A stretch of 64,000 nucleotides of DNA from the NCBI RefSeq assembly GCF_041260665.1, contig NZ_JBGCCT010000004.1, positions 372,001-436,000 of the forward strand. Reading direction: 5' to 3'. The notes under the pieces are model-generated. The model searched no databases, had not been told where the DNA came from, and worked only from the letters and a program-made list of their open reading frames with translations. The DNA is from Catenulispora sp. GP43. GTDB lineage: Bacteria > Actinomycetota > Actinomycetes > Streptomycetales > Catenulisporaceae. Both the position numbers and the translations under genes were made by a program. Positions 55,017 to 63,585 of this stretch are shown piece by piece (the first letter of the stretch is position 1; every line of letters starts with the position of its first letter).

Positions 55017-55209
55017 GGAGAGGTCCTCCGCGTTACGTCTGTAGGAACTTCAACGCACACTAACACCGCCTGTTCCACAAGTGAGGCGGCGAATCAGTCA
55101 AAAGCGGGTAAATCAGGCAGCGAACATGCCCGTTCGGCCGTGGCGCGGATCTCACCGCGCGCGCCGGCGGCGCGCTCCGAGGAGGCGCGCACGTGCAAAG
55201 GCACGTGCA

Positions 55210-55644
55210 TCAGTGGAACATGGTCACCTGCTGGACACCCTCGGCGATGAACGGATCGCCGTCCCGGGCGAACCCGAAGCGCTCGGCCCAGGGCTCCAGC
55301 GCGGTCGGGACGTCGATCAGCAGCCGCCGCTCGCCGGCCATCTTCACAGCGTAGTCCAGCAGCCGCCCGGCTATGCCGCGGCCGCGCGCGCCGAAGCGGG
55401 TGGCGAGCCGTTCTATCCGCAGGGTGTCGTCCGACTCCTGGACCACGCGCACGGCGGCCAGCACGTCCCCGTCGCGCTCGGCCCACAGGTGCACGCTGGA
55501 CGGCTCGGTGTCCCGGCCGTCGATGTCCAGGTGCGAACTGCCCCATTCGACGATGAAGACCTCCTGCCGCAACCGCAGCAGGGCGTAGATGGTCGGCGCG
55601 TCGAGGTCCTCGATGTGCGCGTAGCGATAGGAGACCTTGCCCAA
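55210..55644 (-). CDS. GNAT-family N-acetyltransferase (ElaA-like)
   Basis: 144-residue acetyl-CoA-dependent acyltransferase. IYALLRLRQEVFIVEWG near the start and RIERLATRFGARGRGIAGRLLDYA, containing the acetyl-CoA P-loop R/Q-x2-G-x-G/A, match the ElaA subgroup. ERFGFARDGDPFIAEGVQQVTM ends the fold. Substrate unknown. TTG start with GGAG seven bases upstream. Monocistronic by spacing. Confidence 0.88.
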   Translation of the reverse strand: MGKVSYRYAHIEDLDAPTIYALLRLRQEVFIVEWGSSHLDIDGRDTEPSSVHLWAERDGDVLAAVRVVQESDDTLRIERLATRFGARGRGIAGRLLDYAVKMAGERRLLIDVPTALEPWAERFGFARDGDPFIAEGVQQVTMFH

Positions 55645-55984
55645 GACGAATCTCCGAAACGGGCCCGCCGGCGCCTGTGCGCCGGATGTCGTGGTGACGC
55701 GGCGAGCCGCCGCGCCGGTGGTGCCGAAACCTGCCGATCCTGCCGATGCCGCTGCCGATCCCGGTTGCCCCGCCCCTGACCGCCAGACCCGTGACCCCCG
55801 TCACCGGCAGAATACTGACCCAGGTGCACGGACGCCATGCACGTGCGGCACGGCGCCGGGACAGTTTCCAGGATAGGTAGTATCAGCTGGATACACTGCC
55901 GATTCGGTGAAGGTCACCTATGCACCGGACTACGGATATTTGTCCGGTTATGCCTCGGTGCCGCCCGGCCGGTCCGTCGTCGGC
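55645..55984. other. 340-bp gap upstream of the GNAT gene
   Basis: Minus-strand promoter space for the GNAT gene and 3' region of the TauE-like gene. Local GC falls around 55860-55960. Open frames here have poor bias and no ribosome sites. One hairpin is seen. Confidence 0.45.
55924..55948 (-). terminator. Possible terminator hairpin after the TauE-like gene
   Basis: ACCGGAC and GTCCGGT form a 7-bp stem with an 11-base AT-rich loop about 37 bases beyond the stop. Confidence 0.35.
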
Positions 55985-56878
55985 TCAGAGCACCATCGAC
56001 CCGATGGCCACCAGGCCCACCACGATGATCAGCCCCCTGAGCACCCGGGGCGGCAGCCGGCGCCCGACGCTCGCGCCGATCTTCCCGCCGACCAGCGCGC
56101 CCACGGCGATGGCCAGGGCCGCGCCCCACTGCACCGAGGGGTGTTCCGGACCGCCGAGCCCCAGCGCGCCGACGGTGATGAACACCACCGCCGCTATGGC
56201 GTTCACCACACAGGCGAGCACGTTCTTCACGCCGTTGAGCACCTGCAGGTGGTCGCTGTAGGTCAGACCGAGGATCGCCATCAGCAGCACGCCCTGCGCG
56301 GCGCCGAAGTAGCCGCCGTACATCCCGCTGCCGAACACGGCCAGCAGGACGCCCCAGCCGCCGCGCCGCGCGCCGTCCGCCATGCTGTCCGCCGTGCCGT
56401 CCGCCGTGCCGTCCGCCACTTCGGCCGCCCCCTGGGCGCCGTTCGCGCCCCCGGCGCCCTCCGCCGCCTCGCGAGCGGCCCTGCGCGCCGCGATCCGCTT
56501 CGACAACCTCGGCTGCAGCACGATCAGCACCAGCGCCAACGCGATCAGCACCGGCACGATCGCCTTGAAGGCCTTGGCCGGCAGCAGGAACAGCAGCAGC
56601 GCGCCGATCGTGGCGCCGCACAGCGAGGCCAGCACCAGCCGCGTCAGCCGCCGGCCGCCGACGGCGCGGAACTTCGCGATCTCCGCGCGGTAGCCGTGGA
56701 TGCCGGACAGCGACCCGGGCACCAGGCCGACGGTGTTGGTGACGTTGGCGACCACCGGGCTGTAGCCGAAGGCGAGCAGAGTCGGGAAGGTCACCAGCGT
56801 GCCGGAGCCGACCACGGTGTTGATCGTGCCGGCCGCCATGCCCGCGCCCAGCAGCGCCGCCACCTCGCCGATGCCCAC
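55985..56878 (-). CDS. TauE/SafE-family sulfite/anion exporter-like membrane protein
   Basis: 297 residues with two repeats of about four helices. The first repeat has GAGMAAGTINTVVGSGTLVTFP and ANVTNTVGLVPGSLSG. The second has VFGSGMYGGYFGAAQGVLLMAIL and LNGVKNVLACVVNAIAAVVF. These are the family hallmarks; substrates range from sulfite and sulfoacetate to other organic anions and are not predictable here. A charged Ala/Gly-rich loop separates the halves. The GTG start (VGIGEV) has GGGAGG five bases upstream; a longer frame was rejected. Confidence 0.88.
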   Translation of the reverse strand: MGIGEVAALLGAGMAAGTINTVVGSGTLVTFPTLLAFGYSPVVANVTNTVGLVPGSLSGIHGYRAEIAKFRAVGGRRLTRLVLASLCGATIGALLLFLLPAKAFKAIVPVLIALALVLIVLQPRLSKRIAARRAAREAAEGAGGANGAQGAAEVADGTADGTADSMADGARRGGWGVLLAVFGSGMYGGYFGAAQGVLLMAILGLTYSDHLQVLNGVKNVLACVVNAIAAVVFITVGALGLGGPEHPSVQWGAALAIAVGALVGGKIGASVGRRLPPRVLRGLIIVVGLVAIGSMVL

Positions 56879-57145
56879 CGCTGCCTCCCGCGTGTCCGGT
56901 CCCGGTCGAGCGTAGCGGCCCGATGATCGGTTGGCCGCGCCGCGTCCGCCGGTTAGGATCGCGATCGTGCACCGGTTGTTCCCGGTCACCCCGCCGCCGG
57001 GATCCTAGAAGCGGGGTCGACCTGATCATCAGGGACCGCCTGTCGGCGTGCTGAGCCGACGGGCTCACGTGTCACGCCCCGCTTCCCGCGACTGATTCCA
57101 CCGCTCTCCATCGAGCACAGTCTTCTCTGTCGCAGGAGCGATCCC

Positions 57146-58021
57146 TTGATCTACCTCGTCTTTTCCGGCGTGCTCTGGGGCACCGGCGGGCTCACCGGCC
57201 GCCTGCTCTGGCTGCACGCGCACCTGTCCCCCGTCGCCGTGGCCGGCTACCGGCTGCTGATCGGCGGCACACTGCTCATCCTGTTCGCGACGGCCACCGG
57301 CCGCCGGCGTCCCCGAGGACGCGCGGCATGGCTGCGGATCGGGGCCGTCGGCGCTTTGGCGGCGGGCTTCCAGGCCTGCTACTTCGCCGCCGTGACGCTG
57401 ACCGACGTCAGCCTGGCCACATTGCTCACCATCGGTGCCGCCCCGGTGCTGGTCGTGGCCTTCGAGCAGGCGACCGGACGGCGGCGCCTGGACACCCGGG
57501 TCGCCGCGACCGTCTCGCTGGCGGTCGTCGGCCTCGGGCTGCTGGTCGGCGAGCCGCCGCACGGCATCACCGCCGCACACCTCGCCGCCGGCGCCGGCTG
57601 CGCGATCGCCGGCGCCGCCGGGTTCTCGGCGATCAGCCTGATCGGTAAGAACCCGGTCCCGGGCCTGGACGAGGTCACGATGACCGGGTACAGCTTCACC
57701 GCCGGCGGGCTGGCGTTGATGGTCGCCGCCGGTGTCACCACCGGGGTCGGCTTCACGCCGCATCCCGCCGCGATCGGGCTTCTGCTCGCCCTCGGACTGG
57801 TGCCGACCGCCATCGCCTACGGCTGCTACTTCATCGGCCTGCGCGCCGCGGCGGCCAGCACCGGGACGGTCACGGCGCTGCTGGAGCCGCTGACCGGCAC
57901 GGTCCTGGCCGTCAGCCTGCTCGGTGACCGCGTCACCGCGATCGGGGCGGTCGGCGCGGCCCTGCTGGCGGTGTCGGTGACCGCCGAGACGTGGCAGGCC
58001 CGCTCACGCGTCGTGGCATAG
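57146..58021 (+). CDS. EamA-family (DMT superfamily) transporter
   Basis: Ten-helix drug/metabolite exporter of 291 residues built from two EamA repeats. WGTGGLTGRLLW opens the first and TALLEPLTGTVLAVSLLGDRV closes the second, both characteristic. Export of an amino acid or metabolite is likely. TTG start with AGGAG seven bases upstream. The 3' end is duplicated in tandem together with the stop codon. Confidence 0.88.
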   Translation: MIYLVFSGVLWGTGGLTGRLLWLHAHLSPVAVAGYRLLIGGTLLILFATATGRRRPRGRAAWLRIGAVGALAAGFQACYFAAVTLTDVSLATLLTIGAAPVLVVAFEQATGRRRLDTRVAATVSLAVVGLGLLVGEPPHGITAAHLAAGAGCAIAGAAGFSAISLIGKNPVPGLDEVTMTGYSFTAGGLALMVAAGVTTGVGFTPHPAAIGLLLALGLVPTAIAYGCYFIGLRAAAASTGTVTALLEPLTGTVLAVSLLGDRVTAIGAVGAALLAVSVTAETWQARSRVVA

Positions 58022-58050
58022 CGGGCATGGTCGTGGCATAGCGGGCATGG
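58011..58050. repeat. 20-bp perfect tandem duplication across the EamA stop codon
   Basis: TCGTGGCATAGCGGGCATGG is repeated exactly, so the last codons and the TAG stop occur twice just before the terminator. Confidence 0.9.
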
Positions 58051-58084
58051 ATGAGGGGCCGGTCCGAAGACCGGCCCCTCATCC
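58049..58084. terminator. 16-bp-stem bidirectional terminator
   Basis: GGATGAGGGGCCGGTC and its exact complement enclose CGAA between the convergent EamA and SPFH genes. Confidence 0.9.
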
Positions 58085-58090
58085 GAGAAC

Positions 58091-59131
58091 TCAGTCCTCG
58101 TCCTGGTTGAAGAAGACGTCGTCAGCCGGGCTCGACGTGCCGCGCTGGCGCGGCGGACGGTCGGCGCGCGGCGCCGGCCCCTTCGGCGGCGCGTCGGCGC
58201 TCGAGCCGAGCGCGTTGCCGTTGGCGGCCACCGGCTCCGGGGCCGAAGCGCCGGGCATCCCCGGCATGCGGCCCAGCGCCCCGCCGACGTTCTCCAGCGC
58301 CTTGCCGAACTCGCTGGGGATGATCCAGAGCTTGTTGCTGTCGCCCTCGGCGATCTTGGGCAACTGCTGCAGGTACTGGTAGGCCATCACCTGGTTGTCG
58401 GCGTTGCCCTCGTGGATGGCGTCGAAGACCTTGCGGATCGCCGCCGCCTCGCCCTCGGCCTGCAGCGCGCGGGCCTTGGCCTCGCCCTCGGCGCGCAGCA
58501 CCGCGGCCTGCTTCTCGCCCTCGGCGGTGAGGATCTGCGACTGCTTGAAGCCCTCGGCCGACAGGATCGCCGCGCGGCGGTCCCGGTCGGCGCGCATCTG
58601 CTTCTCCATCGAGTCCTGGATCGAGGCCGGCGGCTCCACCGCCTTCAGCTCGACCCGGGAGACCCGGATGCCCCAGTTGCCGGTCACCTGGTCCAGGACC
58701 CCGCGCAGCTCGTTGTTGATGTAGTCGCGGCTGGTCAGCGTGCGCTCCAGGTCCATGCCGCCGACGATGTTGCGCAGCGTGGTGACCGTGAGCTGTTCGA
58801 TCGCCTGGATGTAGTTGGTGATCTGGTACACCGCCGCGCGGGCGTCGGTGACCTGGAAGTAGATGACGGTGTCGATGGAGACCGTCAGGTTGTCCTGGGT
58901 GATCACCGGCTGCGGCGGGAACGGCACGACCTGCTCGCGCACGTCGATGATGGCGCGCACGCGGTCCACCACCGGCATCAGGATCCGCAGTCCCGGCGTC
59001 AGCGTGCGGGTGTAGCGGCCGAAGCGCTCGATGACGGCGACGGTCCCCTGCCCGACGATGCGCACGGACTGAAACAGGCTCACCGCGATCGCGGCGGCGA
59101 TCAAGATGAGGACGACGATCGTGGCGACCAT
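58091..59131 (-). CDS. SPFH/band-7 (stomatin, QmcA-like) membrane scaffold protein
   Basis: One N-terminal transmembrane helix, then the SPFH domain (VAVIERFGRYTRTLTPGL, ITQDNLTVSIDTVIYFQV, LRNIVGGMDLERTLTSRD), a long coiled coil rich in AEGE/AEGEA repeats (about 190-250), and a Pro/Ala-rich tail. At 346 residues it matches stomatin-like proteins that form membrane microdomains with NfeD. GGAGGAG precedes the ATG. The NfeD-like gene lies just upstream on the same strand, the known pairing. Confidence 0.92.
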   Translation of the reverse strand: MVATIVVLILIAAAIAVSLFQSVRIVGQGTVAVIERFGRYTRTLTPGLRILMPVVDRVRAIIDVREQVVPFPPQPVITQDNLTVSIDTVIYFQVTDARAAVYQITNYIQAIEQLTVTTLRNIVGGMDLERTLTSRDYINNELRGVLDQVTGNWGIRVSRVELKAVEPPASIQDSMEKQMRADRDRRAAILSAEGFKQSQILTAEGEKQAAVLRAEGEAKARALQAEGEAAAIRKVFDAIHEGNADNQVMAYQYLQQLPKIAEGDSNKLWIIPSEFGKALENVGGALGRMPGMPGASAPEPVAANGNALGSSADAPPKGPAPRADRPPRQRGTSSPADDVFFNQDED

Positions 59132-59304
59132 GTCGACTCCTCCTCCACAACTTCGATGTCCGGCGGTCAGGAGGCGGCAGGCACCCCCCGGTGACAGTGC
59201 TCGATCTTAGGCCCGGGAACGTATGCCGCACACACCGTTCCGTCGAGGATTGTCCTGCCCGCGCAAAGGGTTGCGGAATCCCAGGCGACGCCAGGCGAAC
59301 AGGC

Positions 59305-59733
59305 TCAGAGGACCAGCGCGGTCGCGCCCTCGATCTGGGCGACGTCCACGCGGTCTCCGACCTCGTATTCCGTATGCCCGTCATAGGCGCGGGCACTCCA
59401 GATCTCCCCGGATATCCGGACTCTGCCGTCGTGCCCGTCGACCTTCTCCACCACCAGCGCCTCGCGGCCGATCAGCGTGTCGATGCCCTGGCGGTGCTCG
59501 GGCCCGCCGTGCAGCCGCTTCATCGCCGTCGGGCGGGCGAAGACCAGGGTGGCGACCGAGACCGCGCCGAAGGCCGCGAACTGCACGACCACGTTCCCTC
59601 CGGCGCCGGCCGCGAGCGCGGCGGCCGCCGCTCCGATCCCGAGCATCACGAACACCAGCGTGGTCGTGGTCAGCTCCAGCAGGATCAGGACGGCCGCGAC
59701 GATCGCCCACACCATGGCGTGCATGGAGCCCAT
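59305..59733 (-). CDS. NfeD-family membrane protein
   Basis: 142 residues: two or three transmembrane helices (VWAIVAAVLILLELTTTTL, VVVQFAAFGAVSVATLVFA) followed by an OB-fold domain with the NfeD pattern LIGREALVVEKVDGHDGRVR and ending GATALVL. NfeD proteins act with stomatin-type SPFH partners in membrane quality control, and the SPFH gene follows 173 bases downstream. It is the short form without the ClpP-like protease domain. Confidence 0.9.
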   Translation of the reverse strand: MGSMHAMVWAIVAAVLILLELTTTTLVFVMLGIGAAAAALAAGAGGNVVVQFAAFGAVSVATLVFARPTAMKRLHGGPEHRQGIDTLIGREALVVEKVDGHDGRVRISGEIWSARAYDGHTEYEVGDRVDVAQIEGATALVL

Positions 59734-59780
59734 GCTACGGAAGGCGGCGCGGCTATCAAACCACGCCTATCAAAGCTCTG

Positions 59781-60602
59781 TCAGACGGCGCGGGCGTACC
59801 AGCGGTCACCCGCGGCGGTCTGGTACCGCTCCACACTCAGCGGCAGGCCGAACGTGGTGGTCAGGTTCTCCGAGGTGAGCGCGGCCTCGATCGGCCCGGC
59901 CGCCACCACCGCGCCGGCCCGCACCAGCAGGATGTGCGAGAAGCCCGGCGGGATCTCCTCGACGTGGTGCGTGACCAGGATGGTGACCGGCGCGTAGGGG
60001 TCGGAGGCCAGCCGGGCCAACCGGTGCACCAGGTCCTCGCGGCCGCCCAGGTCCAGGCCCGCGGCCGGCTCGTCAAGCAGCAGCAGCTCCGGATCGGCCA
60101 TCAGCGCCCGGGCGATCAGCGCGCGCTTGCGCTCGCCCTCGGAGAGCGTGCCGAAGGTGCGCTTGCCGAACGCGTGCATGCCCCACCAGGCCAGCAGCTC
60201 GTCGGCGCGCTGCGCGTCGGCCTCGTCGTACTTCTCGCGCCAGCGGCCGACCATGCCGTAGGAGGCGGTCATCACCACGTCGCGGACCGTCTCGCCGCGC
60301 GGCAGCTTCTCGGAGACCGCGGCCGAGGAGTAGCCGATGCGCGGCCGCAGCTCGAAGACGTCGACCGCGCCGAGCCGCTCGCCGAGCACGCCGACCGCCC
60401 CGGCGGTCGGGAACAGCGAGGTGGCCGCGATGTTCAGCACCGTGGTCTTGCCCGCGCCGTTCGGCCCGAGCACCACCCAGCGCTCGCCCTCGCCCACCGT
60501 CCAGTTCACGGCGTCGAGCAGCTTGCGGCCCTCGCGGACCACGGAGACGTCGACGAGGTCGAGGACGCTGTCGGGGTCGACGGACAGGGCTTCGGTGGTC
60601 AT
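59781..60602 (-). CDS. ABC transporter ATP-binding protein (orphan)
   Basis: 273-residue ATPase with Walker A GPNGAGKTTVLNIAA, signature LSEGERKRALIARALM, Walker B LLLLDEPAAGLD and switch His in ILVTHHVEEIPPG. No permease or substrate-binding gene is adjacent, so it is either an orphan ATPase or works with a distant membrane partner. The pattern matches the YlmA/ModF-like branch. ATG of MTTEALSV used; slightly longer starts are possible. Confidence 0.9.
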   Translation of the reverse strand: MTTEALSVDPDSVLDLVDVSVVREGRKLLDAVNWTVGEGERWVVLGPNGAGKTTVLNIAATSLFPTAGAVGVLGERLGAVDVFELRPRIGYSSAAVSEKLPRGETVRDVVMTASYGMVGRWREKYDEADAQRADELLAWWGMHAFGKRTFGTLSEGERKRALIARALMADPELLLLDEPAAGLDLGGREDLVHRLARLASDPYAPVTILVTHHVEEIPPGFSHILLVRAGAVVAAGPIEAALTSENLTTTFGLPLSVERYQTAAGDRWYARAV

Positions 60603-60746
60603 GTTCGGCACCAGTTTCCTCACGCGGGCAGGCCTCGATCTTCGCGCGCCTAGCTTAGAGGACGCATGTGTACGACTCGTCGCACCGCCGGCCCGCGACC
60701 GTTCACCCGATCCCCTCCGTCGGCACCGCCACGTACCCTGGACCTC

Positions 60747-61523
60747 ATGCTGAGCGAACACCGGTCGGGGCGCCTGGTCGCCTGGGGCAACGCGTGGCTC
60801 GCCGGGCACACCAGTCTGGACTCGGCCGCCGAGCAGGTGCGGGCGGACGGCGACGAGCCGCACCGGGTGGCCGGCGTGCCGGGCGAGGACGGCGAGGTGG
60901 GCTGGACCGTCGCGCTGGGCCGGCTGCGCGCCGCCGGGGTCACGGGCCTGCGGCTGGCGCTGCCGCGGCCGGGCGACCCGCTGGGGCTGAAGGGCCCGGC
61001 GGCCTTCAACCAGGCGGCGATCGCGGCCGGCGAGGCGGTGCTGACCGACGGGACCGCGCTGGGCATCGTGCCCTCGGTGGACGGCTACGGCCCGGCCGGC
61101 GACCGCGGCCACGCGGTCCGCTGGACGGTCACCGCGGTCCCGGACGGCGCGCCCGCGACCCCGACGCTGTCGGAGGCCGAACGCGAGCTGAACGCGGCCC
61201 TGCGCGAGGCCGCCGAGGAACTGGCCCGGCTGGACGTGGCGCGCTGGCGCCCGGAACTGGCCGAGTCGCTGGCCGCGATCCGGGGCCACGGCCGGGCGCC
61301 GGAGGCGGTGCTGGCGCCGGGCTACCCGCCGCGCGCCGTCAAGGTCCTGACCCAGGCGCAGCGCCTGGCCGCGATCGCCGACCTGGCCGGGCAGGACGAG
61401 GGCGGCAGCGTCACCGCGCTGGAGTCCCGGCTGCGGGCCTCGGCGCTGGTCGGCCTGGAGCGGGTGACGCGGCGCGCGCAGCTGGCGGCCTACCACTCGA
61501 TCCTGGAGCCCGGCGTCCGCTGA
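60747..61523 (+). CDS. Conserved actinobacterial protein of unknown function
   Basis: 258 residues, no membrane segment. The opening LSEHRSGRLVAWGNAWLAG and the core VGWTVALGRLRAAGVTGLRLALP are seen in streptomycete proteins of unknown role. The helical C-terminal half (NAALREAAEELARLDVARW, LRASALVGLERVTRRAQLAAY) has no known motif. TACCCT lies seven bases before the ATG and could be the -10 of a leaderless mRNA. Divergent from the ABC ATPase gene. Confidence 0.8.
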   Translation: MLSEHRSGRLVAWGNAWLAGHTSLDSAAEQVRADGDEPHRVAGVPGEDGEVGWTVALGRLRAAGVTGLRLALPRPGDPLGLKGPAAFNQAAIAAGEAVLTDGTALGIVPSVDGYGPAGDRGHAVRWTVTAVPDGAPATPTLSEAERELNAALREAAEELARLDVARWRPELAESLAAIRGHGRAPEAVLAPGYPPRAVKVLTQAQRLAAIADLAGQDEGGSVTALESRLRASALVGLERVTRRAQLAAYHSILEPGVR

Positions 61524-61628
61524 CGGGGCGGGCGGCGGCTTCACCGTGGCCACCGAGAACATCGAGGACATCAGGGGCATCAAGGAGCAGCACGGCGGCC
61601 ATCGGCCCGCCTGCGCCCGGGTGCCCGC

Positions 61629-62072
61629 TCAGCGCATCGTCAGCGCCGCGAACTCCATCGCGAACCCGACCGCCAGCACCGCCAGCGCGCCGACCAGCTC
61701 GAGCCAGTCGCGCAGCTTCAGGTCGAAGCGCGACACCAGGATCCGCTCCGGCCGCAGCGGGTCGTACCACAGCCGCACCTGCGCCCCGGTGGCCACGCTC
61801 TGGTGCGGCCGGTAGCCGTAGGCGCGGGTGACGACCGGCGGCCCGGCCGAGGCGAAGTAGCGGACCCGCGGCGCGTTGCGCACCGCCCCGGAGGCGTCGC
61901 AGGACACGATCATGCCGATCACCTCGCCCCGGGCCGGCACCCCGACCAGCCGCAGCCGCAGCCGCGCCAGCCTGCGGGCGCACGCGCTCAGCCAGAGGAC
62001 CCCGCCCCCGATCCAGAACAGGCCGGACGCGGCGAGGAACCCGGCGACGAAGGACGTATCGTCCGCGGCCAT
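61629..62072 (-). CDS. DUF3592 membrane protein
   Basis: 147 residues: a first transmembrane helix near residues 8-30, an extracytoplasmic beta domain (GEVIGMIVSCDASG, PRVRYFASAGPPVVTRAYGYRP, VRLWYDPLRPERI) typical of DUF3592, and a last helix (LVGALAVLAVGFAME). Function unknown. Convergent with the preceding gene, no clear terminator between them. Confidence 0.8.
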   Translation of the reverse strand: MAADDTSFVAGFLAASGLFWIGGGVLWLSACARRLARLRLRLVGVPARGEVIGMIVSCDASGAVRNAPRVRYFASAGPPVVTRAYGYRPHQSVATGAQVRLWYDPLRPERILVSRFDLKLRDWLELVGALAVLAVGFAMEFAALTMR

Positions 62073-62248
62073 ACTTCAATGCTAGGGCCGTGCCGCCCCG
62101 TTGAGCCTGTTCACAGAGCAGACATCACCCGTATGGGACACGGCGGCCTGTTCAGCGGCGTGCCGTGGACGGCGCGGCCGCCGCACGCGGCTCACCACCC
62201 GGACACTCCTCGGCTGTCCCCTCTCCCGACGGTACCGTGGATCACACC

Positions 62249-63538
62249 ATGAACACCGCGCTCGCCCTGCCGCCGCCCGCCGAAACCGTCCTGGTCACCG
62301 TGTACGGCGCCGACCGTCCCGGTGTCACCGCGAGTCTGTTCTCCGCGCTGGAGACCTTCGACGTCCCGGTCGTGGACGTGGAACAGGTCGTCGTCCGCGG
62401 CCGCCTGGTGCTGGCCGTACTGGTCGGCGCGCCGCAGGAGCCGGACGCCGAGCGCACGCTGCGCCTGCTCCTGCACAAGTGGGCCGCCGAGGAGCGGCTG
62501 GACGTCGAGGTGGTCACCGGTCTGGGTGACAACCGCAAGCGCCGCGAGGGCCGCACCCATGTGACCGTCCTGGGCGCCCCGCTCAAGCCGGCCGCGATGG
62601 CGGCGCTGGCCCGGCAGATCGCCGAGTGCCGCGGCAACATCGACCGGATCGTGCGGCTGGCCAAGTACCCGGTCACCGCGATCGAGCTCGACGTCTCCGG
62701 CGCCGACCCCGACCTGCTGCGCGAGCGGCTGGCCCGGGTCGCCGCCGAGGAGCACGCCGACATCGCGGTGCAGCCGGCGGGCCTGAGCCGGCGGGCCAAG
62801 CGGCTGGTGGTGATGGACGTCGACTCCACGCTCATCGAGGGCGAGGTGATCGAGGAGCTGGCGGCCCGCGCCGGCTGCCTGGAGGCGGTCGCCGGGATCA
62901 CCCGGCGGGCGATGCGCGGCGAGCTGGACTTCGCCGGGTCGCTGCGCGAGCGCGTCGCCCTGCTGGAGGGGCTGGACGCCGGCGCGCTGGAGGACGTCCG
63001 CGCCTCGGTCCGGCTGATGCCCGGGGCCCGCACCCTGGTCCGCACCCTGAAACGGCTCGGCTACCTGGTCGGCATCGTCTCCGGCGGGTTCACGCACGTC
63101 ACCGACTCGCTGCGGGACGAGCTCGGCCTGGACTTCGCCCTGGCCAACACCCTGGAGATCGGCGCCGACGGTCGGCTGACCGGCCGCGTGGTCGGGCCGA
63201 TAGTGGACCGCGCGGGCAAGGCCACGGCGCTGCGGGAGTTCGCCGAGGCGGCCGGGGTGCCGGCCACCGACACCGTGGCCATCGGCGACGGCGCCAACGA
63301 CCTGGACATGCTGGCCGCGGCCGGGCTCGGGGTGGCGTTCAACGCCAAGCCGGTGGTCCGGGAGCAGGCCGACACCGCGGTGAACGTGCCGTTCCTGGAC
63401 ACGATCCTGTACCTGCTCGGGATCACCCGCGAGGAGGTGGAGGCCGCGGACGCCGCGGAGGAGGAGATCGAGACCTCTCCGGCCGGTACCGCGCCGACCG
63501 CCGCGGGCGGCGCGCGGAACGTGCAGTCGGCCGCCTGA
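62249..63538 (+). CDS. serB: Phosphoserine phosphatase with N-terminal ACT domains
   Basis: Last step of serine synthesis: hydrolyses L-phosphoserine. HAD motif I is MDVDSTLIEGEVIEEL (nucleophile Asp), motif II GIVSGGFTHVTDSLR, motif III-IV AIGDGANDLDMLAAAG. Residues 1-180 hold two ACT-like regulatory domains (VLVTVYGADRPGVTASLFSA and THVTVLGAPLKPAAMAAL), the arrangement of mycobacterial SerB2. At 429 residues it is of normal length, with an acidic tail. ATG of MNTALAL chosen; longer frames lack a ribosome site. Confidence 0.95.
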   Translation: MNTALALPPPAETVLVTVYGADRPGVTASLFSALETFDVPVVDVEQVVVRGRLVLAVLVGAPQEPDAERTLRLLLHKWAAEERLDVEVVTGLGDNRKRREGRTHVTVLGAPLKPAAMAALARQIAECRGNIDRIVRLAKYPVTAIELDVSGADPDLLRERLARVAAEEHADIAVQPAGLSRRAKRLVVMDVDSTLIEGEVIEELAARAGCLEAVAGITRRAMRGELDFAGSLRERVALLEGLDAGALEDVRASVRLMPGARTLVRTLKRLGYLVGIVSGGFTHVTDSLRDELGLDFALANTLEIGADGRLTGRVVGPIVDRAGKATALREFAEAAGVPATDTVAIGDGANDLDMLAAAGLGVAFNAKPVVREQADTAVNVPFLDTILYLLGITREEVEAADAAEEEIETSPAGTAPTAAGGARNVQSAA

Positions 63539-63559
63539 GCCGGTTCGCGACCAACCGGC
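63539..63559. terminator. Weak hairpin after serB
   Basis: GCCGGTT and AACCGGC pair over 7 bp around a 7-base loop between convergent serB and the phosphatase gene. Confidence 0.4.
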
Positions 63560-63585
63560 CCCGACCTGCTGGCCGGCCGTGCGGC

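Noticed and set aside
54976-55209. Cobalamin riboswitch in front of cobL
   Set aside because: No B12-box-like sequence or extended fold was found; only the coupled short ORF is seen.
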